From positions 1-64,000 of the forward strand of contig JACQYI010000060.1 of assembly GCA_016208305.1 (NCBI GenBank): a stretch of DNA of 64,000 bases. The letters run 5' to 3'. Below, piece after piece: positions 1-9,166 of this stretch. The translations under genes and the position numbers were made by a program. This stretch comes from Oscillatoriophycideae cyanobacterium NC_groundwater_1537_Pr4_S-0.65um_50_18 (GTDB lineage Bacteria; Cyanobacteriota; Cyanobacteriia; Elainellales; Elainellaceae). The number at the start of each line of letters is the position of its first letter. Positions within the stretch are counted from its first letter, which is position 1. Under the pieces are notes generated by a model, which was not told the DNA's origin, made no database searches, and was given only the letters and a program-made list of their open reading frames with translations.

Positions 1-73
1 CCGAATAATTGACCATACAGTTGGGTAGAGTGTGTCATGGTGAATTACTGAGGTGTGGTAACTCCAGCTTCTC

Positions 74-337
74 ATGTCTCTCTACCCTTCTCTATCGACC
101 ACTGCTATTGGCTTTCACCCACTTCTGTCAGGCAGCCAGGACATTACTCATCAAAGAGTCAAGTTGCCAGAGTTAATGGCGGATCAAATAGCGGGGTCTA
201 ATAGCCTTACTGAGGCGTTTGAAAAGACCGCTGAAGCATTAGCTCAAGAGTACAAAGAAACGCTAGCACAGGCTCCTGTAGGCACCCCCTTCGACTACAA
301 AGCAATAGCTGAATCAACGCAGCTAACCCTGGAATAA
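74..337 (+). CDS. Phage protein of unknown function, head-tail junction region
   Basis: An 87-residue protein with no motif I recognise. It is mostly polar and helical in character after residue 30, without a signal peptide or membrane segment. It ends 6 bp before the next gene, in the same direction, and sits two genes upstream of the tail tube gene. In siphophages this position usually holds small head-tail connector or tail-completion proteins. That role is inferred from position only. Confidence 0.5.
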   Translation: MSLYPSLSTTAIGFHPLLSGSQDITHQRVKLPELMADQIAGSNSLTEAFEKTAEALAQEYKETLAQAPVGTPFDYKAIAESTQLTLE

Positions 338-343
338 ATCCTA

Positions 344-718
344 ATGTCAATCCCTCAATTGGTCGTGGAGTTAAAAACTCTACTGGCCCCATTTTTAGGC
401 GCTATAGGAACTCAACCAGCGATCGTTGTCGAGCCAAGCGCAACAGTTCAAGGCTCTACTACTTCGGGTTTGCTGTGCAGCATTCAAAGAGTTCCTGTAG
501 GCGATGTTCAACCCTTAACAGGCGGCATTTGGTACATGCCCGACCAAGTAGTAATCAAGCTGATTAATTACGCGGCAGACGACAAATTGAGCCTCGCTTT
601 AATCGCTCTACAGACCACTTACGTTACTTCCCAATGTGTCTACTTGCCTGCCACTTCGACAACGAAAGAGCAGTGTCGAATCTCTATTTTTCAACCCAAC
701 TTTATTCAAAATAACTGA
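344..718 (+). CDS. Phage tail-terminator-like protein (by position)
   Basis: A 124-residue protein directly before the putative tail tube gene, with 5 bp between them. It has a helical start (residues 1-20) and then a beta-rich body. In lambda-type phages the gene just before the tube protein encodes the tail terminator (gpU type), a small alpha/beta protein of similar size. I see no diagnostic sequence motif, so the function is a positional inference. Confidence 0.5.
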   Translation: MSIPQLVVELKTLLAPFLGAIGTQPAIVVEPSATVQGSTTSGLLCSIQRVPVGDVQPLTGGIWYMPDQVVIKLINYAADDKLSLALIALQTTYVTSQCVYLPATSTTKEQCRISIFQPNFIQNN

Positions 719-723
719 ATACT

Positions 724-1380
724 ATGTCTTCTTCAGATTACATCAAAAACGTTAACTCTATTATCGAACTAGGTCTGCTTCCCCGCGACCAACGCTTCAC
801 TCCTATCACCGTGACTACGACTGCTGTAGTTGCAGATGCCTCCGTTGCTATCCCTGTGACAGCACTGGGCGTAGCTATTCCTTCAGGCGCATCCTTGAAG
901 TTTGGCACCGTTACTGTAGTTACCTCAGCTGCTGCTGCAATCGGCGCAACCAGCCTAGCTGTAACCGCTACCTCTGGAGCGATCGCTTCTGGCGCTACCG
1001 CTAGCTATCCTTTGCTGTATGTCCTTCAAGGTGGCAACAATATCGATATCAACCAGGCTACCCAAAGTGTTGATACCTCCAGCTACGGAATCGGCCTAGC
1101 TGTCGATATGGCTAAAGTCAGCGCAGCTTTCAAAACGTCTGTCTCTGGTATCGTCCACAAGAATGATCCCTGCATCAGCGCAATCCTACTGATTGCTGGT
1201 GGTAATGGTGTTGATGGCGATCGTGAAGTTGCATTCAGAATCACCTTGGGCGATGGTCGTCAGTACTCTGGCGCTGCTCTAATTGAAAACCTGAAGCTGA
1301 GCGCTCCTGTCAGAGACATTCTGAAGTACAGCTTTGACCTCAGCGGAGTGGGTGCTACCACTTCAACTGACCCTAGCTAA
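724..1380 (+). CDS. Major tail tube protein (putative)
   Basis: A 218-residue, beta-rich protein. The N-terminal part (about residues 25-95) is a low-complexity Ala/Val/Thr/Ser-rich insert that looks like a surface-exposed Ig-like or bacteriophage-wrapping domain. The C-terminal half (about 100-215) has the alternating pattern of a tube-forming tail protein, including a DGRQYSGAALIENLKL stretch. The gene precedes the tail-assembly chaperone and tape measure genes, the standard place for the tube protein. It is followed at once by a strong terminator, as expected for a very highly expressed structural gene. Confidence 0.65.
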   Translation: MSSSDYIKNVNSIIELGLLPRDQRFTPITVTTTAVVADASVAIPVTALGVAIPSGASLKFGTVTVVTSAAAAIGATSLAVTATSGAIASGATASYPLLYVLQGGNNIDINQATQSVDTSSYGIGLAVDMAKVSAAFKTSVSGIVHKNDPCISAILLIAGGNGVDGDREVAFRITLGDGRQYSGAALIENLKLSAPVRDILKYSFDLSGVGATTSTDPS

Positions 1381-1399
1381 TCCTAATTAGCTAAACTTT

Positions 1400-1437
1400 G
1401 CCCCATACCTCCGCTACAGGGTATGGGGCTTCTTTTT
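1400..1437 (+). terminator. Intrinsic terminator after the tail tube gene
   Basis: A perfect 10-bp stem, GCCCCATACC (1400-1409) with GGTATGGGGC (1420-1429), and a 10-nt loop are followed by TTCTTTTT. It lies 20 bp after the tail tube stop codon and just before the next small gene, so it probably limits read-through from the tube gene. Confidence 0.85.
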
Positions 1438-1439
1438 GT

Positions 1440-1685
1440 ATGCCCCCTATGAAACACAAGCTACTGGTCAATGAATCAGGAACTTTGCACCTAATCAACT
1501 GCAAGCTAACCAAGCAAACTTTAACCGTTGGCTTGGCCTGTATTGAAGGTCAACTACCCGAAAAGGTAGACCTACTTACTGACGATAAAAAAGAATACGT
1601 TTGTACTATCAATCTATCAGAAGCCTTTCAGCAAGTGATAACCTCAGCCGCTGAACGGGACGTTAATTTCGACTTGGAGAGCTAG
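1440..1685 (+). CDS. Small phage protein, unknown function
   Basis: An 81-residue protein if it starts at the ATG at 1440; a second ATG lies at 1449. An upstream TTG start at 1398 would place the coding region through the terminator hairpin, so I reject it. No motif is recognised; the protein is mixed alpha/beta and acidic at its end. It sits between the tube gene and the chaperone genes. Confidence 0.5.
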   Translation: MPPMKHKLLVNESGTLHLINCKLTKQTLTVGLACIEGQLPEKVDLLTDDKKEYVCTINLSEAFQQVITSAAERDVNFDLES

Positions 1686-1764
1686 GACGCGCATCCGAAG
1701 ACTGTTTTGGCAACAGCGCTCTCCTTCCCTGCCACCCTATAAATTCGCCTCTTATAAAACTAAA

Positions 1765-2361
1765 ATGAACAGATTTAGTCGCACCAAAGAAATTGTCAAC
1801 ATTAAAGGATTTGATCTAGTAAAGCTAGGCAGTCTTCAACTCCGTGAACGCAGCAAGCTAATGACCATCAAGGCTAAAGTGCTGGATAAAACTTCGCAGT
1901 ATTTAGACCTGGCAAACAAGATCGCTGCAGAATTGTCTATCACCTCTACAGAAGCCTGGAAGCTATTCACAGAAGGTCTGAACTCTTTTGAACCAGAGCA
2001 ACAGGCTAGGGTAGCCCCTTACCTCGTAGAGATGCAACAGAAGGACTCTGGCACTGAATATATTTACGAAGCAGTAGTGGTGATTTTAGTCTCGCGCCTG
2101 GATAGCCTCAAAGAAATCTCCTCTGAACTTACAGAAGCTTTTGGAATCGAGCTAGACAAAGCCCTAGTGACAAAGTTTGACAAGGTGCCATTCTGCGATC
2201 GTTTACAGTCTAAAGAGCGCGACCTCATTTGCCGTCAAATTGTTGACAGCCTACCTGTAGATATCTACGAAGCATTACTAGATTTTGCAGTAGGGGAAGA
2301 GTCTCAGTGGTCTACCAGCCCCGCTGAGCAGGAGGAAGTATCAGATGACCCAAAATCCTAA
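1765..2361 (+). CDS. Tail assembly chaperone, short form (lambda gpG-like)
   Basis: A 198-residue, helical, acidic protein lying between the tail tube and tape measure genes, where all lambda-type siphophages encode the G and G-T chaperones that coat the tape measure during tail assembly. Its final codons CCA AAA TCC TAA contain the slippery heptamer C CCA AAA, after which a -1 frame stays open to 2780. The identification rests on size, position and the frameshift signal, not on sequence similarity, which is weak in this family. Confidence 0.75.
   Translation: MNRFSRTKEIVNIKGFDLVKLGSLQLRERSKLMTIKAKVLDKTSQYLDLANKIAAELSITSTEAWKLFTEGLNSFEPEQQARVAPYLVEMQQKDSGTEYIYEAVVVILVSRLDSLKEISSELTEAFGIELDKALVTKFDKVPFCDRLQSKERDLICRQIVDSLPVDIYEALLDFAVGEESQWSTSPAEQEEVSDDPKS
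2349..2355 (+). promoter_or_regulatory. -1 ribosomal frameshift slippery heptamer CCCAAAA
   Basis: Read in the zero frame as C CCA AAA, this is an ideal X XXY YYZ heptamer. It lies two codons before the zero-frame TAA (2359-2361). In the -1 frame the sequence is open from here to TAA at 2778-2780, just before the tape measure start. Programmed -1 slippage at this place is conserved in siphophage tail operons. Confidence 0.75.
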
Positions 2362-2780
2362 GGGGTTGGCTAGAGGAACAGATAGCTAAAATACACGGCT
2401 ATCTGGAGTATCTCGACAACAGCTACTTCATCATCCTTGGCTCTAACTTTGCCAGCGATCCTATCTTTCACTCAGACAACTTCGACACCCTGCCGATTCA
2501 CTTCATTGAGAAAACGATATCGACCATCATCGATACCCATAAGCGGGATGCCAACGTCAACTCAATAACCACGGCTCAACTTGCAGTAGCAGTTTATGGG
2601 TTTATGGGCAGCAAGGATATTACTGCCGACCAATTCCTCCCCTATCCAACCCAAGCCCCAGATCTTTTATCCATTGAAACAGAGAGAATTTTCATTCAGC
2701 TAATGGATGAGAAGAGACTCCCTGAGAAGGTAATTATGATGTGCGGCAAATACCAATCACAGTTATTCAAAGAATCATAA
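2355..2780 (+). CDS. Tail assembly chaperone T extension, made by -1 frameshift
   Basis: An open frame with no sensible start of its own, extending the upstream chaperone. After slippage at CCCAAAA it adds about 141 residues beginning ILRGWLEEQ and ending QLFKES, giving a G-T fusion of about 338 residues. It ends 1 bp before the tape measure ATG. In lambda the T domain binds the tube protein and recruits it to the tape measure-chaperone complex. The frame bridges what would otherwise be a 420-bp gap in a tightly packed operon, which supports the fusion. Confidence 0.7.
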   Translation: MLRGWLEEQIAKIHGYLEYLDNSYFIILGSNFASDPIFHSDNFDTLPIHFIEKTISTIIDTHKRDANVNSITTAQLAVAVYGFMGSKDITADQFLPYPTQAPDLLSIETERIFIQLMDEKRLPEKVIMMCGKYQSQLFKES

Positions 2781-2781
2781 T

Positions 2782-5700
2782 ATGAGTGAAAATATTGACG
2801 CTGGTAGCCTGATTATTCAGGTCGAGGCAGATACCAGCCTGATGCTGGATCAGATTACCCAAGCCGCTAAACAATCAGCCCAGAGCGTTTCTGCTGCCCT
2901 ACAAGCAGGTAATTCAGCCCAAGCAGCTTCCCTCTCTTCAGCTAAGCAAAAGAATGATCTACTCAAGGAAGAACTATCCCTCAGTCAGAAACTAGGCTCG
3001 ACCAAACAGACTCAGGCTCAGCAAAACGAAAAAGCTAATAGAGAGGCGCTTGAAACCTATAAGCAAGAAGTTAAAGCTGGACAAGAAATATTAGCAACAA
3101 AAGGTAGAGAGAATTTCCTAGAGAAGGAGAATCTACAGCTGAGCATCGCTCAAAAAGAAGCCACAGTAGATAACTTAAACAGCCTGGTTAGATTAAAGAA
3201 AGCAAAGCAGGAGACATTAAACACTCAAAGATTAGAGCTTGCCAATGAGAAGAGCAAGCTAGATCTTCTGGAGCGCCAAGTCAGAACGGAGTCTGAATTA
3301 AAAAGGTTAGGAGGTAAATCTGGCAATGCTCTAGCAATGAGCGCAACTTTTAAGCCGGACTATGACTCCCTAGCCAAGATTCGTGCAGAAGCCCAGAAGA
3401 ATAAAATTCTACTGGAAACCCATCTTCTTCCCCCAACAGGTTTGGCTTGGTTTAAGCGAGAAATTGGTGAGGGTATCGCTAACCAATTAGGCTCATCCGT
3501 TGTTAATTTTGGTATGTCACTTCTGACCTTACCCTTTAAGCTTGGAGGCGCTTTCTTCTCAGTACTAACGGATGTATTTAGCCGCTCCGTTAGCTTCCTC
3601 AAGGATCAAATAAGCTCAGCACTTGACGCGGCGAATGCTAGAGAATCTTCAGTAGCTACCCTTTCTGCTACAGCAGATTCATCCCAAGTAGGGGAACAGG
3701 GCATTCAGTTCGCTACGGACGTAGCTCTTAAGTATGGTAATGATATTCAAAAGTCTAGAGATGCGTACATTCAAATGTACGCCAACATCCAGGCTCGTGT
3801 ACAAGAAGTAGGGGGCAGTGCCGAAGATACTCGTAAACAAGTAGAGTTCCTTTACGAAGGACTCTCTAATATGTTTAGAGCCAGAGGACTAAGCACCGAT
3901 CAGATTCAAGGCGCTTTCCTCGCATTCAACCAGATTCTTGCAAAAAACCAAGTTCAAGCCGAAGAACTGAAGGGCCAGCTAGCTGAAAGATTACCAGGGG
4001 CGATCGCTCTATTTGCCAAAGCTTTAGGGGTAACAACCCAAGAGCTAGGGGAATTAATGAAGAAGGGATTATCCGCTGATACCATCTTTGACTTTGTACG
4101 CTCTGGTAGAACAGACTTTGAGAAACTGACGGGAGTTTTAAACACAGCTAATGTAGCTGTCACCAACTTAGGCAACCAAGGTGTCCTCCTACAGGAGAAG
4201 TTTGGTAAAGCCATCCAGCCTTTTGAAATCGCCACTCTAAATGCTGCTGCTGATATTCTCAAGCAAATTAGTGGTGATATATTTGGTAGCTTAAATAAAC
4301 AAGCAGAAGACTTTAAAGCATATCTGGAAGCCAACCCAGAGATTATTACCAACATAGCGGCAGAAATATCTAAACTTCTCAAAGACGGTCTAGATCTTGT
4401 GGCTGGTAAAGCTAAGGAAGCTCTGGACTACCTCAAGGAACATCCCAAAGTTATAGAGGACGCGATCTCTAAAGTGGGCCTATGGGTTGAGAGCATGAAG
4501 CCTCTTATGGCTCTATTGGAAAGTATGGTAATCGCGTCAGGTAAAGTCCTGGAGAATATGAACGCAGCCTATAGTCAGACTGGTAGCGTCTCCGCTGTAC
4601 TGGCTCAAACGGGACAGTCAGCAGGATTGTCTTCAGGTACAACGACAGCTATCCGTAATAGAGCAGAAGCACAGGCAACAAAAGAAGGATACACTCCAGG
4701 TTCAGATAAGCATCGTGAAAGATCTGATCAATTGAATCAGCAATACACTGAAGATGCAATAGTTAACCAGAGAAATAGACCTGAGACAGATCAGACAGTA
4801 GGTTCCATTAACACTGCTCCAAATCAAGGCTATGGGGCTCCTAGAGGTGGACGTAACCACGGAGGTCAGGACTTCGAGCTGAATGGGCCCAATGATGAAA
4901 TGCGATCCATTACAGGTGGAACTGTAACCCAGATTATTCCTGATTTCTATAATGGAATGCCAGCAGTAGTTATCAAAGACGCTGTTACAGGACTAGAAGA
5001 AACGATCGCGGAGTTTAACACTGTATTAGTGAAAGTAGGGGATACAATCGCCCCAAATCAAGCTGTAGGTCGAGGGGAAGGTAGCTCTGGTGCTGGTCAC
5101 TATGAACTAAGAGACTCAAGCGGTAATACAGTTGACCCTATGCAAACCCTGCAGAGTATGGGTCTTATTAAATTAAGAGGCGATGCAGGTGGCCCTCAAG
5201 AAGTAATTGTTGTAGGGAGAAATGGATCAGGCTCCACCCCAGAAAATACAGGCGGAGTTGTTAGAGATGGTAGCGATGGTGGAGTCAACCTTACAAAGTT
5301 AAGAGAAGCAATCCTAGGGCAGGAGTCTGGAGGAGATGCTAAAGCTGTCAACCCTGATTCAGGCGCATTAGGTTTATACCAAGTAATGCCAGCCAATTTA
5401 CCTAGCTGGAGTCAACAAACAGTAGGTAGAGAAGTAGGGGTAGAGGAATTCCTAAATAACCCAGCGTTGCAAACTCAAATTGTTGAGGGCATGATGCTTG
5501 GTATGTTAAAAACTGCCCAAGCTGCTTCTGGTGGTGATAATGACCTAGCTGTAAGAAGGGTAGCGTCAGAATGGTACTCAGGCGATCAAAGCCTCTATAA
5601 CAGCAATGCCTCCGAAGGTAACTACCCTTCTATTGGTAGTTACACCTCTCAGGTACTAGGTAGGTACAATGGAGGGTCTACTACCCCCGAAGACCCTGGT

Positions 5701-7485
5701 AACTCTGGAAAAGATAAACTTGCAGAAGCCCAAGCAGAAGCTGAAGCTGAAGCGCAACGCAAAAGGGATAAATATGCTGGCGATCTATTGTCAATCGAGC
5801 AGAGAGCTAATCTAGATACTCAAAGGCTACAAATAAAAGCTGCGCGTGATGCTGAAGATGCTCAATCAAGAATAGATAGAGGTGCTATTGATGCTAACGA
5901 TACCAATGCCCTTCAACTATTCGATTACGGCGTTCAGGTTAGAGGAATCACTAGAACGGGCGAGGATAATTCCCTATCTACTCAAGAAGCTATCAGAGTT
6001 GTTGACGGCAAGATCTCTGACGTTGAGAACGGCAAAGGGGTTGAGGGTGTAGATAATACTGCCGCTCTCACCGCACTCAGGACTCAGAAAGCTCAGCTTG
6101 AGGCCGACTTAAAGGCGGTAAGCGATGACACTGCTAAAGCGATCGAAGGTGCCTCTGCTACCATTTCTCAGTCCTTGAAGAAGATGGCAGACGACGCTAG
6201 GGTTGCTCAGGAACAGTGGATGAGGACTGCTGCCACTAACTTAACCGCTCAACAGGGTCAGATAGCCAATGCAAACTTTGGTTTACTCATAGCCCAGTCT
6301 GACAATCCAGCAGAGTTGCAATACCAGCAAGCTTCAGCGGCTAATACCTTTGCAACTGATGCTAAAGTAGCCACCTATGGTAACGACTGGACTGATCAGC
6401 AAAAGATTGTTGATGACAATTCTAAGTACGCTGACAGCTATTTGAAGGGGCTAGGTAAAACAGCAGAGCAGCTTAAGGAAGATGGCGGAGTTCAATATGA
6501 AATCTACCAGGCTTACGAAACGCTCATTAATAATGCCAAAGAGCGCCAAGGTATCATCCACCAGCAAGCCGATAATGAAAGAACATTAGGCGGCATTCAA
6601 CAGCAAACCCTAGACGCTCAGGAGATCAAGAGAAAGGAGGAACTTCAACGAACGATCGCCTCCAATCAAAATCAATCCAGCGATAAGTTGGGAGATCTTA
6701 CAGCAGCTAGGCTGGAGCGCACTCAAGGAGTTTTCGCAGCCAATGCTTTACGCCGTCAGCAAGGTGAAGCTCGTATTCGTAGAGAGTTAGAGCTACAGGT
6801 TGACGCAGCTAAGAGGGCTGGCACTTACACCCAAGAGTGGGAACAAACGTTAAGAGGTATCGCTGACCTTGATATCTCAAACCTGAGCGATCAGTTCAAG
6901 GATGTTGCCACAACTATCAAGGATTCCCTTGAGGGTAGCTTCAAGTCCTTTCTCAGTAATGCTATCACTGGCACTCAGAGCTTACATGAGCATCTCATCT
7001 CTTTGTTCCAGGATATTGCTGGCAAGATGGCAGACCTAGCGCTGAATGAACTCTTTGCCCAAGTACTGGGTGGAGTAGGTGGTGCAGTTAAAGGAGGTGG
7101 AGACATTAACTACCTTCCTCCTAGCTCTGAATCTCAGGGTGGTGGACTGTCCAGCATATTTGGAGCAGGTCTATCTATCCTAGGATCTTTCCCTAAATTC
7201 GCTGATGGTGGATTAGTCAATAAATCTACCTTAGCTATGGTTGGAGAAGGTGCTCACCCAGAAGCCATAATTCCCATGCCCAATGGTAGAAGTGTTGGCG
7301 TAGAGCTAAAAGGTAACAAAGGTGGCGGCGGCAACGTCAATACCAATATTACCGTCCACGTCGGCAGCAATGGCGCAGTCAGTTCCAGTGGCTCTAAGGC
7401 AGGTCAAATGTCCAGAGAGCTTGAAGCTGCAGTAGTGCAGGTAGTGCAGAAGCATCGTAGACCAGGCGGCGCTCTTGCCAACTAG
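2782..7485 (+). CDS. Tail tape measure protein with M23 and lytic transglycosylase domains
   Basis: A 1567-residue protein setting tail length. A coiled-coil start (about 30-170) is followed by a tape-measure N-terminal domain around residues 290-480, containing AEELKGQLAERLPGA. An M23/LytM-like domain lies at about 685-795, with H693 and D697 in NHGGQDFE and a weakened second motif, GHYELR, around residue 773 where HxH is usual. A lytic transglycosylase (SLT) domain follows at about 835-960, with the likely catalytic E848 in GQESGGD and then GLYQVMP. Long coiled coils and a Gly-rich hydrophobic C-terminus complete it. Two wall-degrading domains would help the tail tip pass the thick cyanobacterial peptidoglycan. 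Only the zinc site of the M23 domain looks imperfect. Confidence 0.9.
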   Translation: MSENIDAGSLIIQVEADTSLMLDQITQAAKQSAQSVSAALQAGNSAQAASLSSAKQKNDLLKEELSLSQKLGSTKQTQAQQNEKANREALETYKQEVKAGQEILATKGRENFLEKENLQLSIAQKEATVDNLNSLVRLKKAKQETLNTQRLELANEKSKLDLLERQVRTESELKRLGGKSGNALAMSATFKPDYDSLAKIRAEAQKNKILLETHLLPPTGLAWFKREIGEGIANQLGSSVVNFGMSLLTLPFKLGGAFFSVLTDVFSRSVSFLKDQISSALDAANARESSVATLSATADSSQVGEQGIQFATDVALKYGNDIQKSRDAYIQMYANIQARVQEVGGSAEDTRKQVEFLYEGLSNMFRARGLSTDQIQGAFLAFNQILAKNQVQAEELKGQLAERLPGAIALFAKALGVTTQELGELMKKGLSADTIFDFVRSGRTDFEKLTGVLNTANVAVTNLGNQGVLLQEKFGKAIQPFEIATLNAAADILKQISGDIFGSLNKQAEDFKAYLEANPEIITNIAAEISKLLKDGLDLVAGKAKEALDYLKEHPKVIEDAISKVGLWVESMKPLMALLESMVIASGKVLENMNAAYSQTGSVSAVLAQTGQSAGLSSGTTTAIRNRAEAQATKEGYTPGSDKHRERSDQLNQQYTEDAIVNQRNRPETDQTVGSINTAPNQGYGAPRGGRNHGGQDFELNGPNDEMRSITGGTVTQIIPDFYNGMPAVVIKDAVTGLEETIAEFNTVLVKVGDTIAPNQAVGRGEGSSGAGHYELRDSSGNTVDPMQTLQSMGLIKLRGDAGGPQEVIVVGRNGSGSTPENTGGVVRDGSDGGVNLTKLREAILGQESGGDAKAVNPDSGALGLYQVMPANLPSWSQQTVGREVGVEEFLNNPALQTQIVEGMMLGMLKTAQAASGGDNDLAVRRVASEWYSGDQSLYNSNASEGNYPSIGSYTSQVLGRYNGGSTTPEDPGNSGKDKLAEAQAEAEAEAQRKRDKYAGDLLSIEQRANLDTQRLQIKAARDAEDAQSRIDRGAIDANDTNALQLFDYGVQVRGITRTGEDNSLSTQEAIRVVDGKISDVENGKGVEGVDNTAALTALRTQKAQLEADLKAVSDDTAKAIEGASATISQSLKKMADDARVAQEQWMRTAATNLTAQQGQIANANFGLLIAQSDNPAELQYQQASAANTFATDAKVATYGNDWTDQQKIVDDNSKYADSYLKGLGKTAEQLKEDGGVQYEIYQAYETLINNAKERQGIIHQQADNERTLGGIQQQTLDAQEIKRKEELQRTIASNQNQSSDKLGDLTAARLERTQGVFAANALRRQQGEARIRRELELQVDAAKRAGTYTQEWEQTLRGIADLDISNLSDQFKDVATTIKDSLEGSFKSFLSNAITGTQSLHEHLISLFQDIAGKMADLALNELFAQVLGGVGGAVKGGGDINYLPPSSESQGGGLSSIFGAGLSILGSFPKFADGGLVNKSTLAMVGEGAHPEAIIPMPNGRSVGVELKGNKGGGGNVNTNITVHVGSNGAVSSSGSKAGQMSRELEAAVVQVVQKHRRPGGALAN

Positions 7486-7513
7486 ATAGCACCCATCGCC
7501 TCACTTAAGCCTT

Positions 7514-7555
7514 CCCCTACTTAGTAGACAGCCTCTACCGAGTAGGGGCTTTTTT
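7514..7555 (+). terminator. Intrinsic terminator after the tape measure gene
   Basis: An 8-bp stem, CCCCTACT (7514-7521) with AGTAGGGG (7541-7548), is followed by CTTTTTT. It lies 28 bp after the tape measure stop and 25 bp before the next gene, so it probably attenuates rather than ends late transcription. Confidence 0.75.
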
Positions 7556-7580
7556 AATATCAATTTCTATTTAAAAATCT

Positions 7581-7937
7581 ATGCCAGCCTTAGTATTTCC
7601 TAGTCAGTTTAAGCCTGTAATTGGCTCTTCTGGGGAAGTCAAGTATCGGATCAATCGCCTTAAGTTTGCTGATGGTTACGAGCACCTCTCTCCTGCAGGT
7701 TTGAATACGAAGCAAGAGAAGTTTTCTGTTACCTTTCCAGGTCTCAGCTACGCCTCTAAAACCACCCTGATTGCCTTTCTAGACTCCCTACAAGGCTACA
7801 AATCTTTCCAGTTCACGAAGCCAGGTGAGACAACTTCCCAGCTCTACAGATGCCTGGAGGGGTACAGCTACAAGTCCTTGGGTGGGTTCAAGTGGGAAGT
7901 TTCAGCGGTGTTCACCCTAACATTTAGCCCCGATTGA
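7581..7937 (+). CDS. Minor tail protein, lambda gpM-like
   Basis: A 118-residue protein with the typical gpM outline: a start with VFPSQF, a central KFADGYEH, a fold built for beta strands and a closing segment with FKWEVSAVFTLTFSP. It follows the tape measure gene and precedes the L-like gene, as in lambda, and would sit in the tail tip with L and K. The gene ends 4 bp before the next start. Family assignment is from the motif pattern and gene order. Confidence 0.75.
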   Translation: MPALVFPSQFKPVIGSSGEVKYRINRLKFADGYEHLSPAGLNTKQEKFSVTFPGLSYASKTTLIAFLDSLQGYKSFQFTKPGETTSQLYRCLEGYSYKSLGGFKWEVSAVFTLTFSPD

Positions 7938-7941
7938 AATT

Positions 7942-8436
7942 ATGAGCAGCGCAGACCTGATTGGGTTGTCACATTCAGCCCTCCTACAATTATTTACCGT
8001 TGATCTCACTGCTAAAGTTCCTAGCTGTCCCGTATTACGATTCTGCAACTTCAGTGACAGCAATGGAGCTTCGATCGCCTTCCAAGGACTCACCTACGCC
8101 GCGTACCCTATTGAAGCCACAGGTTTTGAGAAGAGTATCAACGGCACCTTGCCTACGCCTGAACTTAGCGTTAGCAACATCTTCTCAGATATTAGTTCAC
8201 TCATCCTGACTTATTCAGGAATGCTGGACGCGAAAGTAACGCGGATCAAAGTACTGGCTAAGAATCTAGATGGTGAACCTGGAGCTAACTCTGCTGAGAT
8301 TGAAAGTACTGACATTTACTACATTTCCAGATACAGCGAGAACAGTCTCTTCGTGAAATTTACGCTTCGTCATCCATTAGATATGGGCAAGCTTTTTCTT
8401 CCAAAGAGAAGACTTGCTTCACTGACTGGAGATTAA
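7942..8436 (+). CDS. Minor tail protein, lambda gpL-like
   Basis: A 164-residue protein of the gpL family, which forms part of the tail tip and may bind an iron-sulfur cluster in lambda. Visible family features are the early FCNFSDSNGASIAFQGLTY segment and PLDMGKLFLPKRR near the end. Only a few of the cysteines used by lambda gpL are present, so cluster binding is doubtful. It starts 4 bp after the M-like gene and ends 2 bp before the K-like gene. Confidence 0.75.
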   Translation: MSSADLIGLSHSALLQLFTVDLTAKVPSCPVLRFCNFSDSNGASIAFQGLTYAAYPIEATGFEKSINGTLPTPELSVSNIFSDISSLILTYSGMLDAKVTRIKVLAKNLDGEPGANSAEIESTDIYYISRYSENSLFVKFTLRHPLDMGKLFLPKRRLASLTGD

Positions 8437-8438
8437 GT

Positions 8439-9161
8439 ATGTTATCCCTTAATCTTCAAGAGCAGCTAGCGGCACACTCGCTCCTAAATCCCAATAGGGA
8501 AAGCTGCGGCTTCGTCATTAACGATATCTATCACCCCGCTATAAACGTTGCTGATGACCCCAACGATTTTCGACTTGATCCACAGTCTGCTAGAAAAGTA
8601 ATCAAAGCTAGAGATAGTGGTCAACAGGTTATTGTCTGTCACTCGCACATCAACTCAAACCCTACTTTCAGCCCTGCTGATATAGTCGCTAGCAAGGGCA
8701 GGAGGCTCCCCTACGCACTTTATCACCTGTCCACGGCTACACATAGCTACTACGATCCTAACGCCCCTATCGCGCCATACGAGGGCAGAGAATGGCACTG
8801 GGTCATAGACAACTGCTATACCCTTTGTCAGGATTACTACCTGCAAGAATTCAACATCAAGTTGGGCGATTTCTATCTCAACACTCCAGACGAGTATAAG
8901 CAGCCTGACTTTACAGCGTACCTCGACAATATGGAATCCCAAGGTTTCCTACGTTTACATTCTGATGAACCCTTGAAGGTAGGGGATTTTATTTTAATGA
9001 ACTATGGCTCAACGTCTCCCAATCACGCCGCAATCATGTTCGACCTAGAAGGTAACTTGATCCTTCACCATATCGTCAACCATTTATCTCACATCGGGAT
9101 TTATGGAAGCCAGTATAGAAAGATTTCTCATAGCGTTTGGCGGCATCTCAATCTCAAATAA
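8439..9161 (+). CDS. Tail tip peptidase, lambda gpK-like (JAB + NlpC/P60)
   Basis: A 240-residue two-domain protein. The N-terminal half is a JAB/MPN metallopeptidase-like domain, with an early Glu in ESCGF and the JAMM motif HSHxnPxFSxxD around residues 68-81. The C-terminal half is NlpC/P60-like, with the likely nucleophile C126 in DNCYTL and a histidine in NHAAIM. Lambda gpK has the same architecture and acts at the tail tip, where the NlpC part probably cuts the peptide cross-links of the wall. All expected catalytic residues appear present. Confidence 0.85.
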   Translation: MLSLNLQEQLAAHSLLNPNRESCGFVINDIYHPAINVADDPNDFRLDPQSARKVIKARDSGQQVIVCHSHINSNPTFSPADIVASKGRRLPYALYHLSTATHSYYDPNAPIAPYEGREWHWVIDNCYTLCQDYYLQEFNIKLGDFYLNTPDEYKQPDFTAYLDNMESQGFLRLHSDEPLKVGDFILMNYGSTSPNHAAIMFDLEGNLILHHIVNHLSHIGIYGSQYRKISHSVWRHLNLK

Positions 9162-9166
9162 ACATA

